Origin: Pelomonas caseinilytica
GTDB taxonomy: Bacteria; Pseudomonadota; Gammaproteobacteria; Burkholderiales; Burkholderiaceae_C
DNA length: 64,000 nucleotides
Direction of reading: 5' to 3'
Assembly (NCBI RefSeq): GCF_021353235.1
Contig: NZ_JAJTWT010000003.1
Coordinates: 310,001-374,000, forward strand
The translations under genes and the position numbers were made by a program. Positions 1 to 8,151 of this stretch are shown here, in pieces (position 1 is the first letter of the stretch; every line of letters starts with the position of its first letter). The notes under the pieces are model-generated. The model worked only from the letters and a program-made list of their open reading frames with translations, had not been told where the DNA came from and did no database searches.

Positions 1-2231
1 GCCGCCGGCTCGGGCAGGCATTGCGCGTAGCCGAAGCGGGGCATCAGCGCGCGCAGCCGCTCGCGCAGGGCGGCGCCGGCCTCGGGCGCGACCCAGGCGC
101 AGGCGCTCAGCCGCCAGGGCAGGGCGGCCGGCTCGATGGCCACCGCGCTGAACTTGAGCTCCGGTTGCCGCGAGTCGGGGCAGAAGGCGCCCTGGGTCAG
201 CGCATTGACGCCGGCCTGGGCGCCGATGAACTCCTCGCCCCAGTGCATGGCGATGTCGGCCCCGCCGGGCGGCACGTTGCCGTCCAGGCGCAGCGGCAGC
301 ACCAGCTCGCCGCGGCGCGAGCGCACGTGCACGAGTTCGCCCTCGGCGAGGCGGCGGCGGGCGGCGTCCCCGGGGTGCACGCGCACGACCGGCTGGCCCT
401 CGTGGGCGAACAGCCCGGGCACGCTGCCGCTGCGGCTCATGCCGTGCCACTGGTCGCGCAGGCGGCCGGTGGTCAGCGCGAAAGGCCGCTGGGCGCTGGC
501 CGCCTCGGCGGTCGCCTGGTAGGGCTTGGCGGTGAAGCGGGCACGGCCGTCGGCGTGGGCGAAGCGGCCGTCGGTGTACAGGCGCGGCGTCGGGCCCTTG
601 ACGTAGGGCCACTGCTGCGGCCCTTCGGTGTCGAGGGTGGCCCAGTCCAGGCCGGTGATGTCGAGGTCGCGCCCGCGCGTGGCCTCGCGGTGCTCGAGCC
701 AGAGCTCTTCGGCGCCTTGGGCGGCCAGGCGCGGCGCGCGGCCCAGGCCGGCGTCGATGAGGGCGGCGATGTCGCGTGCGATGCGCCAGTCCGCCCGGGC
801 CTGGCCGGGCGCCGGCACGGCGGGGCGCACGCGGCTGATGCGGCGCTCGCTGTTGGTGACGGTGCCTTCCTTCTCGCCCCAGGTGGCGGCGGGCAGCAGG
901 TAGTCGGCGTAGCGCGCCGTGGCCGTGTGGGCGAAGGCCTCCTGCACGATGACCAGCTCGCAGCGCTGCAGGGCCTGGCGCACCAGGGCCTGGTCGGGCA
1001 TGGACTGGGCCGGGTTGGTGCAGGCGATCCACAGCGCCTTGATCTCGCCGCGGGCGGCGGCCTCGAACATCTCGACGGCGGTGTGGCCCGGCCGGCCCGG
1101 AAGATCGGCCACGCCCCAGAGCCGGCCGATGTCCGCCCAGTCCTGCGCCTTGGACGGGTCGCGGTGGCCGGGCAGCAGGGTGGCCATGCCGCCGCTCTCG
1201 CGGCCGCCCATGGCATTGGGTTGGCCCGTCAGCGAGAAGGGCCCGGCGCCCGGCCGGCCGATCTGGCCGGTGGCCAGGTGCAGGTTGATCAGGGCGGTGT
1301 TCTTGGCCGTGCCGGCGCTGCTCTGGTTCAGGCCCTGGCAGTAGAGGCTGAGCGAAGCCGGCGCGGTCGAGAACCATTCGGCGGCCTGCCAGAGGTCGGC
1401 TTCCTCGATGCCGCAGACCTGGGCGGCGCGGGCCGGCGTCCATTCGCGCACCAGGGCCTTGAGGGCCTCGAAGCCCTGGGTGGAGGAGGCGATGAAGTCG
1501 CCCGCCGTCCAGCCCTGCCAGATGGCGGCATGCAGCAGGCCGTGGCACAGGGCCACGTCGGTGCCGGGGCGGATCTGCAGGTGCAGGTCGGCCAGCTCGG
1601 CCGTCTCGGTGCGGCGCGGGTCCACGACGATGAGCCGGTGGCCGGGGCGGCCGGCGCGCGCCGCCTCGAGGCGGCGGAACAGGATGGGGTGGGCCCAGGC
1701 CGGATTGGCGCCGCTGACGAGCACGCAGTCGGCCAGCTCGACGTCCTCGTAGCTGCAGGGGGGCGCGTCGGCGCCGAGGGCCTGCTTGTAGCCGACCACG
1801 GCCGAGCTCATGCACAGCCGCGAGTTGGAGTCGATGTGGGGTGTGCCGATGACGGCGCGGGCCAGCTTGTTGAAGGCGTGGTAGTCCTCGGTCAGCAGCT
1901 GGCCGGAGATGTAGACACCGATCGCCTCGGGGCCATGGGCGGCGCGGATGGCCAGCAGCCGCTCGGCGATCTCGCGGTTGGCCTGGTCCCAGCCGATGGC
2001 CGCAGCCGCCTCGCCGCGGACCGAGCGCTTCATGGGCTCGCGCAGGCGCTGGTGCTGGATCACCACGGGCGTGGCGGTCAGGTGCAGCTTGCTGCCCTTG
2101 GTGCACAGGCGGCCGAAGTTGGCGGGATGCTCCGGGTCGCCCCGCACGCCGGTGATCTGCACGCCGTCATGCTCGATGACGACGCCACAGCCGACGCCGC
2201 AGTAGGGGCAGGTGGATCTTGTCTCTTCCAT
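1..2231 (-). CDS. nasA: Assimilatory nitrate reductase, molybdopterin catalytic subunit (3' end outside the window)
   Basis: It reduces cytoplasmic nitrate to nitrite, the first step of nitrate assimilation. Translated leftward from ATG 2231, it shows an N-terminal [4Fe-4S] motif CPYCGVGC (residues 8-15) with the fourth cysteine at C43 (GRLCTKG), then molybdopterin-oxidoreductase sequence including DSNSRLCMSSAVVGYK. About 743 codons are visible and the frame runs off the left edge with no stop. Members of this family usually have 800-900 residues, so the C-terminus is missing only because of the window limit. It lies 29 bp downstream of nirD, as the last visible gene of the nirB-pilJ-nirD-nasA operon, which favours an assimilatory NasA/NarB-type enzyme over a periplasmic Nap; no Tat signal is present. 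Confidence 0.93.
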   Translation of the reverse strand, partial: MEETRSTCPYCGVGCGVVIEHDGVQITGVRGDPEHPANFGRLCTKGSKLHLTATPVVIQHQRLREPMKRSVRGEAAAAIGWDQANREIAERLLAIRAAHGPEAIGVYISGQLLTEDYHAFNKLARAVIGTPHIDSNSRLCMSSAVVGYKQALGADAPPCSYEDVELADCVLVSGANPAWAHPILFRRLEAARAGRPGHRLIVVDPRRTETAELADLHLQIRPGTDVALCHGLLHAAIWQGWTAGDFIASSTQGFEALKALVREWTPARAAQVCGIEEADLWQAAEWFSTAPASLSLYCQGLNQSSAGTAKNTALINLHLATGQIGRPGAGPFSLTGQPNAMGGRESGGMATLLPGHRDPSKAQDWADIGRLWGVADLPGRPGHTAVEMFEAAARGEIKALWIACTNPAQSMPDQALVRQALQRCELVIVQEAFAHTATARYADYLLPAATWGEKEGTVTNSERRISRVRPAVPAPGQARADWRIARDIAALIDAGLGRAPRLAAQGAEELWLEHREATRGRDLDITGLDWATLDTEGPQQWPYVKGPTPRLYTDGRFAHADGRARFTAKPYQATAEAASAQRPFALTTGRLRDQWHGMSRSGSVPGLFAHEGQPVVRVHPGDAARRRLAEGELVHVRSRRGELVLPLRLDGNVPPGGADIAMHWGEEFIGAQAGVNALTQGAFCPDSRQPELKFSAVAIEPAALPWRLSACAWVAPEAGAALRERLRALMPRFGYAQCLPEPA

Positions 2232-2260
2232 GTCGTTCTTTTCGAGGGCTTGGTGGCCCG

Positions 2261-2653
2261 TCAGGCGATGGCGGCCGGCCGCGCGGGGCCGGCCATGGGC
2301 GCGGCCAGGTCCAGTGCCAGCGTGTCCAGCTCGGTGCGGGAGAGGAAGACCTCGCCGCCGTCCACCTTCACCTGAAAAGCCGTCGCGCAGCCCTCGTCCG
2401 GCGCCTTGACCTGGCCGTCGGCCAGTCCGATGGTCCAGTTGTGCAGCGGACAGGCCACGCTGCGGCCGAAGACGATGCCCTGGCTCAGCGGGCCGCCCTT
2501 GTGGGGGCAGCGGTCCAGCAGCGCGAAGACCTCGTCCGCGGCATTGCGGAACACCGCCACGTCCAGGCCCTGCGGGCGGCTCACCCGGCGCGAGCCGAGC
2601 ACGGGAATGTCCTGCAGCGCGCAGACACGGGTCCAGTCGTCCATCGTCGTCAT
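2261..2653 (-). CDS. nirD: Nitrite reductase small subunit, Rieske type
   Basis: This is the small subunit of cytoplasmic NAD(P)H-dependent nitrite reductase, which works with NirB to make ammonium. The 130-residue product has a complete Rieske [2Fe-2S] ligand set, CPH (C49, H51) and CPLH (C68, H71), which some enterobacterial NirD proteins have lost. I chose the start at 2653 because the ATG overlaps the TGA of the preceding PilJ-domain gene as ATGA, indicating translational coupling. The longer open frame upstream lies inside that gene. Its position between nirB and nasA supports the name. Confidence 0.93.
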   Translation of the reverse strand: MTTMDDWTRVCALQDIPVLGSRRVSRPQGLDVAVFRNAADEVFALLDRCPHKGGPLSQGIVFGRSVACPLHNWTIGLADGQVKAPDEGCATAFQVKVDGGEVFLSRTELDTLALDLAAPMAGPARPAAIA

Positions 2654-3441
2654 CCCAGTTGACGGGCGAACTGCCCGGTCACGGTTTCCATCACGGTCAG
2701 CAGGTTCTCGCTGGCCACGAACACGTCGTCCGCCGCCTGCGGGCCCTGGCTCTCGCCGGTGAGGGCCGACTGCAGGAAGACCCATTGGTTGCGGGCCAGC
2801 TCCAGGTTGGCGCGGATGGCCGGCGTGGCCTCGGCCGACGCGGCGAGGGCTTGGAGCGCGGCTTCAAATTCGAAGCGCGCGCGCGCCGTCTCCTGGCGCA
2901 CGAGCTCGGGCCGTGCGCCCTGCTGGCCGGCCAGGTAGTACAGCGCCAGGCGCTGCGACAGCATGCGCTGACGGCCCGACAGGTTGACCAGCCGGGCCGA
3001 GTTCTCGCGCGAGCGTTCCTGCAACTGGCCGGTGGCGATCTGGGCGATGTTGAGCATCTCGCCCGAGCACTGCAGCAGCTCGTCGACGCGCTCGCGGCAG
3101 GGCGCGCACTGCAGCAGGGCGCGGTAGTCGCCGAAGCGGTGCTTGAGCGCCCGGTAGCTGCCGGCGATGGCGGGCGTGGGCGCATAGGCCAGCAGCTCGC
3201 CGAGCTGGCGTTCGAAGCGGGCCTCGCTGTCTCTGAGCACATGGCGGGCGCGGCCGGCCAGCTCGGGGCGCAGCTGGCCCAGCCAGGCCTTGCCCATGCG
3301 CTGGCTCAGCATGCGCTGGGCGCCGGCCATGTCGATGGCCTCGCCCAGGCCTTCGATGCGGCCGTTCTGGGCGCGGGCGGGCAGGCAGGCACCGGCCAGG
3401 GATGCGATGCCGGCGAAGAGGAGGGTGCGTCGGCTCTGCAT
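2650..3441 (-). CDS. Exported PilJ-domain (nitrate/nitrite-sensor-like) protein in the nir operon
   Basis: The 263-residue product starts with a typical signal peptide (MQSRRTLLFAG...PARAQ, about 25 residues), so it is probably periplasmic. The rest is helical and holds two copies of the PilJ-type motif: AGAQRMLSQRM near residues 39-49 and LSGRQRMLSQRL near 154-165. In NarX/NarQ-like sensors the related P-box region binds nitrate and nitrite. Here there is no kinase, transmembrane helix or output domain. The gene overlaps nirB by one base (TGATG) and nirD by four (ATGA), so it is made as part of the nitrite reductase operon. A periplasmic nitrate/nitrite-binding or sensing role is inference. 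The same motif recurs in the ANTAR regulator starting at 9614. Confidence 0.82.
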   Translation of the reverse strand: MQSRRTLLFAGIASLAGACLPARAQNGRIEGLGEAIDMAGAQRMLSQRMGKAWLGQLRPELAGRARHVLRDSEARFERQLGELLAYAPTPAIAGSYRALKHRFGDYRALLQCAPCRERVDELLQCSGEMLNIAQIATGQLQERSRENSARLVNLSGRQRMLSQRLALYYLAGQQGARPELVRQETARARFEFEAALQALAASAEATPAIRANLELARNQWVFLQSALTGESQGPQAADDVFVASENLLTVMETVTGQFARQLG

Positions 3442-5891
3442 CACGCCTCCAGCTTCTCGAACTGGCGCAGGTCCACGCGGGCCTGGCCGAACTCGAACCA
3501 GGGGTCGGGCTCGCCGTCGAGGGCGAACTGCAGCTGGGCCCACAGCGCCTGGCGCTGGGCCGCGTCGTCGAGGATCTTCTTCCTGACGTGGTCCAGCCCC
3601 ACGCGGGCGACGTAGTGCACCGTGCGCTCCAGGTACCAGCCCTCGAGCCGGTAGAGCTGCAGGAAGGCGCCGGCGTGCTCCAGCACCTCCTCGGGCGTCT
3701 TCACCTTGCAGAAGAACTCCGCCACCTCGGTCTTGATGCCGCCGTTGCCGGCGACGTAGATCTCCCAGCCCGAGTCGACGCCGATGACGCCCACGTCCTT
3801 GATGCCCGCCTCCGCGCAATTGCGCGGGCAGCCCGACACGGCGATCTTGACCTTGTGTGGCGCGTACATGCGCCACAGCGCGCGCTCCAGGTCCTTGCCC
3901 ATCTCGGTGCTGTCCTGGGTGCCGAAGCGGCACCATTCGCTGCCCACGCAGGTCTTCACCGTGCGCAGGGCCTTGGCATAGGCATGGCCCGAGGGCATGC
4001 CGATGTCGCGCCAGACGTGGACGAGGTCCTCCTTCTTCACGCCCAGCAGGTCGATGCGCTGGCCGCCGGTGACCTTGACCGTTGGGATCTTGTACTTGTC
4101 CACCACGTCGGCGATGCGGCGCAGCTCGGCGGCCGAGGTCTCGCCGCCCCACATGCGCGGCACGACGGAGTAGTGGCCGTCCTTCTGGATGTTGGCGTGG
4201 CTGCGCTCGTTGATGAAGCGGCTCTGCGGGTCGTCGACGGCCTCCTTGGGCCAGGTCGAGATGAGGTAGTAGTTGAGGGCCGGCCGGCAGGTGGCGCAGC
4301 CGTCGGGCGTGCGCCAGTCCAGGGCCTTGAAGGTGTCGGCCAGGGTCGTCAGGTGGCCGTCGCGGATGGCGTCGCGCACGTCCTGGTGGCTGGCGTCGGT
4401 GCAGGCGCAGATGGCCTTCTTGCGCGGAGCGGCGGAGTAGTCGCCGCCGGCCGTCGCCATCAGCAGCTGCTCGACCAGGCCGGTGCAGCTGCCGCAGCTG
4501 GCGCTGGCCTTGGTGTGCTTGCGCACCTCGTCGAGGGTGAACAGGCCCTTGTCGCGGATGGCCTTGCAGATGGTGCCCTTGGTGACGCCGTTGCAGCCGC
4601 AGACCTCGTCGGCATCGGCCATCGCCGCGGCGCGGTTGACGCCCTGGTGGCCCACGTCGCCGATGTTGGCGCCGGCCTCGCCGAACATGAGCTTGTCGCG
4701 GATGTCGGCGATGCGGCGGCCCTCGCGCAGCAGCTTGAAGTACCAGCCACCGTCCACCGTGTCACCGTACAGGCAGGCGCCCACCAGGCGGTCGTCCTGG
4801 ATGACGAGCTTCTTGTAGACGCCGGCGAAGGGGTCGCTCATGACGATCTCCTCCGTGCCCGCGCCGCCGCTGAAGTTGCCGGCGCTGAAGAGATCGATGC
4901 CCGTCACCTTGAGCTTGGTGCTGACCTGCGAGCCGGTGTAGCGGCCGATGCCGAACTGGGCCAGGTGGGTGGCGCAGACCTTGCCCTGCTCGAACAGCGG
5001 CGCGACCAGGCCGTAGGCGATGCCGCGGTGCGCGGCGCATTCGCCGACGGAATAGACGCGCGGGTCGGTCACCGTCTGCATGGTGTCGGTGACGACGATG
5101 CCGCGGCTGCAATGCAGGCCGGCGCTTTCCGCGAGCGCCGTGTTCGGGCGGATGCCCGCGGCCATGACGACGAGTTCCGCCGGCAGCTCCAGCGTCCGGC
5201 CGTCCTTGTCCTTGAGCTGGATGGCCCGGACCCGCCCGGCCTCGTCGCCGAGCAGGGCCTGCGTCTGTGCGCCCAGCCTGAAGTCCAGGCCGCGGTCCAC
5301 CAGGGACCTGCGCAGCAGGTCGCCCGCGACGGTGTCGAGCTGGCGCTCCATCAGCGTGTCGACGAGGTGCACCACGGTCACCTGCATGCCGCGCCGCATC
5401 AGTCCGTTGGCCGCCTCCAGCCCCAGAAGGCCGCCGCCGATGACGACGGCGTGGCGGTACTTGGCCGCGGCGTCGATCATGGCCTGGGTATCGGCGATGT
5501 CGCGGTAGGCGATGACGCCGTCCAGCTCCTTGCCCGGCACCGGCAGGATGAAGGGGCTGGAGCCGGTGGCGATGAGCAGGCGGTCGTAGTCGGCGGTCGT
5601 GCCGTCCTCGGCCACGACGCGGCGGCGCACGCGGTCGATCTGCGTCACCTTGCGGCCGAGGTGCAGGGTGATGCCGTGCTCCGCGTACCAGGACAGCGGG
5701 TTGAGGATGATCTCGTCGAGGGTCTGCTCGCCGGCCAGCACCGGCGAGAGCAGGATGCGGTTGTAGTTGGGATGCGGCTCGGCGCCGAAGACGGTGATGT
5801 CGTAGAGATCGGGCGCGATCTTGATCAGCTCCTCCAGCGTGCGCACGCCGGCCATGCCGTTGCCCACCATCACGAGCTTCATCTTCCTCAT
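3441..5891 (-). CDS. nirB: NAD(P)H nitrite reductase large subunit
   Basis: It catalyses six-electron reduction of nitrite to ammonium in the cytoplasm. The 816-residue product shows the full domain order: an FAD-binding GNGMAG (residues 10-15), an NAD-binding GGGLLG (152-157), two BFD-type [2Fe-2S] modules (C431/C433/C466/C469 and C495/C497/C532/C535), and the siroheme/[4Fe-4S] ligands C648, C654, C688 and C692 in the spacing C-x5-C-x33-C-x3-C. I place the start at ATG 5891; ATG 5882 is a possible alternative. It is the first gene of the operon and is preceded 28 bp upstream of the ATG by a predicted sigma-54 transcription start at 5919. Confidence 0.96.
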   Translation of the reverse strand: MRKMKLVMVGNGMAGVRTLEELIKIAPDLYDITVFGAEPHPNYNRILLSPVLAGEQTLDEIILNPLSWYAEHGITLHLGRKVTQIDRVRRRVVAEDGTTADYDRLLIATGSSPFILPVPGKELDGVIAYRDIADTQAMIDAAAKYRHAVVIGGGLLGLEAANGLMRRGMQVTVVHLVDTLMERQLDTVAGDLLRRSLVDRGLDFRLGAQTQALLGDEAGRVRAIQLKDKDGRTLELPAELVVMAAGIRPNTALAESAGLHCSRGIVVTDTMQTVTDPRVYSVGECAAHRGIAYGLVAPLFEQGKVCATHLAQFGIGRYTGSQVSTKLKVTGIDLFSAGNFSGGAGTEEIVMSDPFAGVYKKLVIQDDRLVGACLYGDTVDGGWYFKLLREGRRIADIRDKLMFGEAGANIGDVGHQGVNRAAAMADADEVCGCNGVTKGTICKAIRDKGLFTLDEVRKHTKASASCGSCTGLVEQLLMATAGGDYSAAPRKKAICACTDASHQDVRDAIRDGHLTTLADTFKALDWRTPDGCATCRPALNYYLISTWPKEAVDDPQSRFINERSHANIQKDGHYSVVPRMWGGETSAAELRRIADVVDKYKIPTVKVTGGQRIDLLGVKKEDLVHVWRDIGMPSGHAYAKALRTVKTCVGSEWCRFGTQDSTEMGKDLERALWRMYAPHKVKIAVSGCPRNCAEAGIKDVGVIGVDSGWEIYVAGNGGIKTEVAEFFCKVKTPEEVLEHAGAFLQLYRLEGWYLERTVHYVARVGLDHVRKKILDDAAQRQALWAQLQFALDGEPDPWFEFGQARVDLRQFEKLEA

Positions 5892-5929
5892 GCCACACCC
5901 CGTACTACAAGCTGGTCTGCCCTTTGCTT

Positions 5930-5945
5930 TGCAAGGCATGTGCCA
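5930..5945 (-). promoter_or_regulatory. Sigma-54 (-24/-12) promoter of nirB
   Basis: On the minus strand the sequence reads TGGCACATGCCTTGCA, which has the invariant GG-N10-GC spacing and nearly matches the RpoN consensus TGGCACRNNNNTTGCA. Counting from the -12 C at 5931 puts the transcription start at 5919, giving a 28-base leader before the nirB ATG. Sigma-54 control by an NtrC-type activator fits nitrate assimilation. Confidence 0.82.
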
Positions 5946-6019
5946 GCGATGAAGCTGGCCTCCAGATCGGCCGCAGCGTGCAAGCACGACCCGCGGCGCC
6001 CCACGCCGAAGCGCTCAGC

Positions 6020-6066
6020 AGCCCGGTGCGGGTGCACTCATCCCTGAATTGCACCAAGAACGAGCG
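6020..6066. promoter_or_regulatory. Two NtrC-like sites upstream of nirB
   Basis: Two 17-base windows, 6020-6036 and 6050-6066, each match the NtrC pattern TGCACC-N5-GGTGCA with one perfect half (GGTGCA at 6031-6036 and TGCACC at 6050-6055). The other half of each matches only 3 of 6. Relative to the predicted start at 5919 their centres are at about -109 and -139, close to the -108/-140 arrangement of enterobacterial glnAp2. The match is moderate, so this is inference. Confidence 0.45.
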
Positions 6067-6091
6067 CCGGCCTGTCCGGGGGGCGCTCTCA

Positions 6092-6190
6092 AAATGCAAC
6101 CACAGAGGCACAGAGGCACAGAGTTATGGAGCCAAGGGAGGACTGTCTTCCTCCGTGTCTCCGTGTCTCCGTGCCTCTGTGGTTGCATTT
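6092..6190. repeat. CACAGAGGCACAGAG palindromic repeat, copy 1
   Basis: A perfect 20-base inverted repeat (6092-6111 against 6171-6190; AAATGCAACCACAGAGGCAC and its complement) encloses a loop rich in CACAGAG/CTCCGTG units. It sits between the divergent nirB and kinase genes. Related copies lie at 7977-8062 and 21222-21306. Similar CACAGAG extragenic repeats occur in many bacteria. No gene is visible in the rest of the nirB/kinase gap. Confidence 0.85.
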
Positions 6191-6217
6191 CTGGATCCCT
6201 TGCCCACGACCTCGCCC

Positions 6218-7963
6218 ATGCGCTTCGAACTCGACACCGGCCTGTCCAGCCTGCAGGGCAAGCGTCCCCGCAACGAGGACTTCGCCGGCGTGCAGGCGCC
6301 TGCGCCGCACGAGGCCGAACGCGGATGGGTGGCTGCGCTGGCCGACGGCGTGAGCGGCAGCGGCCAGGGCGATGGCCTGATGGCGGCCCAGACCTCGGTG
6401 ATGAGCCTGCTGCGCGACTTCCACGCCGTGCCGCTCGACTGGGACGCCAGCGTGGCGCTGGACCGCCTGCTCGGCCACCAGAACGCGTGGCTGGCGGCGC
6501 ACAACCGCCGCCCCGGCGCCGACGGCAGCCCGCGCGAAGCGCTGACGACACTGACCGCCGTGGCCCTGAGGGGCCGCCGCTACGCCCTGGCCCACGTGGG
6601 CGACAGCCGCGCCTGGCTGCTGCGCGACGGCGAATGCCTGCTGCTCACCCAGGACCACCGCCTGGAGCGGCGCGATTTCGCCGGCCTCACCCGCGCCCTC
6701 GGGCTGGACGACGCCTTGCGCCTGGATCACGCCCAGGGCGAACTGCGCGTCGGCGACCGCCTGCTGCTGACCAGCGACGGCGTGCACGGCGCCCTGCGCC
6801 CGCGCGAGATCGCCGATCTGCTGCGCGCCACGCTCGGGGCCCAGGCGGCGGCCGACGCACTGACCGCCGCCGCGCTGGCTGCGGGCAGCCACGACAACGC
6901 GACGGCCCTCGTGCTCGACGTCAAGGATCTCGCCGGTCCCGGCCTGGGCGACCTGGCCGCCCTCGGCCGCGACCTGCCCACGCCCGGGGCGCTCGGCGTG
7001 GGCGCGGTGCTGGACGGCTATCAGGTGACCGCCCTCGTCGCCGACCACGGCGCCCATCGCCTGCTCCAGGCCCGCGAGCTGGCCACGGGCCGCCTCGTGG
7101 CACTGAAGATGCTGCGTGCCGGCCGCGCCGGCGACCCCGAGGAGCGCGCCATGCTGGCGCACGAGATCTGGCTCGGCCTGCGCCTGGCCGAGGCTCCGCG
7201 CAGCCGGCGCGGCAGCGACGGCGCCAGCGGCTTCGTGCGCGTGCATCCGCCGGCCGAGGGTGCGACCCACTTCTATGCCGTCTTCGACTGGCATGGCGGC
7301 CAGACGCTGGAACAGCTCCTGGCCCGCGGCCCCCTCGACGCGGCCCAGGCCATGGCGCTGGGCCAGTCCGTGGCGCGGTCGCTGGGCCTGCTGCACGCGG
7401 CCGGTGTCGTCCACCGCGACATCAAGCCGGCCAACCTCCACCTCGGCGACGATGGCCAGTGGCGGGTGCTGGATTTCGGCGTCGCGCTGAGCCGGCGATC
7501 GCCTGCCGCAGCGCGCGAACTGCACGCCGGCACGCCCAGCTACATCAACCCCGAGCAGTGGCAGGACCCGCCCGCGCTGCCCGATGCCGGCTCCGACCTC
7601 TTCGCCCTCGGCGTGACGCTCTACCAGGCGCTGACCGGGCGCCTGCCCTATGGCGAGATCGAACCCTACCAGCTGGCCCGCTACCGCCGGGAGCCGGCTT
7701 CGGTCAGCCGGCTGCAGCCCAGCGTGCCCATGCCGCTGGACCGGGTCGTCATGCGCGCCATCGCCCGGGAGGCGAAGCAGCGCTTCGAGACGGCCGAGGA
7801 ACTGCTGCTGGCGCTGGAGCGCTGCGCGGCGCGCGACCAGGCCACGCCGGCCCGGCCTGTCCGGGCACAGCGCGAGGTCCTGACGGGCTGGCAGATCGCA
7901 CTGGCGCTTTCGGTGCTGCTCAACTTGCTGCTGGTCGCCTGGCTGCTCTTCCTGCCGAGGTGA
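6218..7963 (+). CDS. PP2C phosphatase - Ser/Thr kinase fusion, tail-anchored, of the nitrate assimilation cluster
   Basis: This is a bifunctional signalling protein of 581 residues. Residues 1-235 form a PP2C phosphatase with metal-binding aspartates in ADGVSG (D43), TSDGVHG (D187) and SHDNAT (D226). Residues 265-540 form a Hanks-type kinase with the ATP lysine in VALKML (K297), VVHRDIKPAN (399-408) and DFG (419-421). A single hydrophobic segment at 557-577 ends the protein, so it is probably a tail-anchored inner-membrane protein with cytoplasmic domains. Genes of this architecture accompany nasA/nirBD in Pseudomonas and Burkholderiales. Its substrate is unknown; NarK or the reductases are guesses. 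It diverges from nirB and converges on narK. Confidence 0.9.
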   Translation: MRFELDTGLSSLQGKRPRNEDFAGVQAPAPHEAERGWVAALADGVSGSGQGDGLMAAQTSVMSLLRDFHAVPLDWDASVALDRLLGHQNAWLAAHNRRPGADGSPREALTTLTAVALRGRRYALAHVGDSRAWLLRDGECLLLTQDHRLERRDFAGLTRALGLDDALRLDHAQGELRVGDRLLLTSDGVHGALRPREIADLLRATLGAQAAADALTAAALAAGSHDNATALVLDVKDLAGPGLGDLAALGRDLPTPGALGVGAVLDGYQVTALVADHGAHRLLQARELATGRLVALKMLRAGRAGDPEERAMLAHEIWLGLRLAEAPRSRRGSDGASGFVRVHPPAEGATHFYAVFDWHGGQTLEQLLARGPLDAAQAMALGQSVARSLGLLHAAGVVHRDIKPANLHLGDDGQWRVLDFGVALSRRSPAAARELHAGTPSYINPEQWQDPPALPDAGSDLFALGVTLYQALTGRLPYGEIEPYQLARYRREPASVSRLQPSVPMPLDRVVMRAIAREAKQRFETAEELLLALERCAARDQATPARPVRAQREVLTGWQIALALSVLLNLLLVAWLLFLPR

Positions 7964-7976
7964 CCGAAGCCAGCCG

Positions 7977-8062
7977 AAACACAGCCACAGAGGCACAGAG
8001 ACACAGAGAGACCCGATGTCCGCGCAGGCCGGGCATCTCTGTGCCTCTGTGGCCGTGTTCCT
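7977..8062. repeat. CACAGAGGCACAGAG palindromic repeat, copy 2
   Basis: The arms ACAGCCACAGAGGCACAGAG (left) and CTCTGTGCCTCTGTGGCCGTG (right side, read in shorter units) form a hairpin 14 bp after the kinase stop. The arms differ slightly from copies 1 and 3 near the ends (GGCC replaces GGTTGC), so it is a diverged family member. It lies in the convergent gap between the kinase and narK and could act as a transcription barrier. Confidence 0.8.
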
Positions 8063-8125
8063 GGGCCGATGCGCTCAGGCGCGCCGGTAGTGCACGGGCT
8101 CGGTCTCGGCTTGGGGGCGTCGGGC

Positions 8126-8151
8126 GCGGCCGCCTTTTTGGCTACGGCCGC
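8126..8151. terminator. Hairpin spanning the narK stop codon, possible two-way terminator
   Basis: A GCGGCCG / CGGCCGC stem (8126-8132, 8145-8151) has a CCTTTTTGGCTA loop. The narK stop (TAG on the minus strand, 8142-8144) falls in the loop. Its place between two convergent genes suits a bidirectional terminator, although no downstream T-tract is present on either strand. Confidence 0.45.

Noticed and set aside
21-2375. 784-codon plus-strand open frame at the left edge
   Set aside because: The opposite strand carries nasA with a perfect Fe-S motif and a nirD gene; the plus frame is its shadow.
6092-8062. CRISPR-like spaced CACAGAG units
   Set aside because: Copies are isolated palindromes with no regular spacers and no cas genes.
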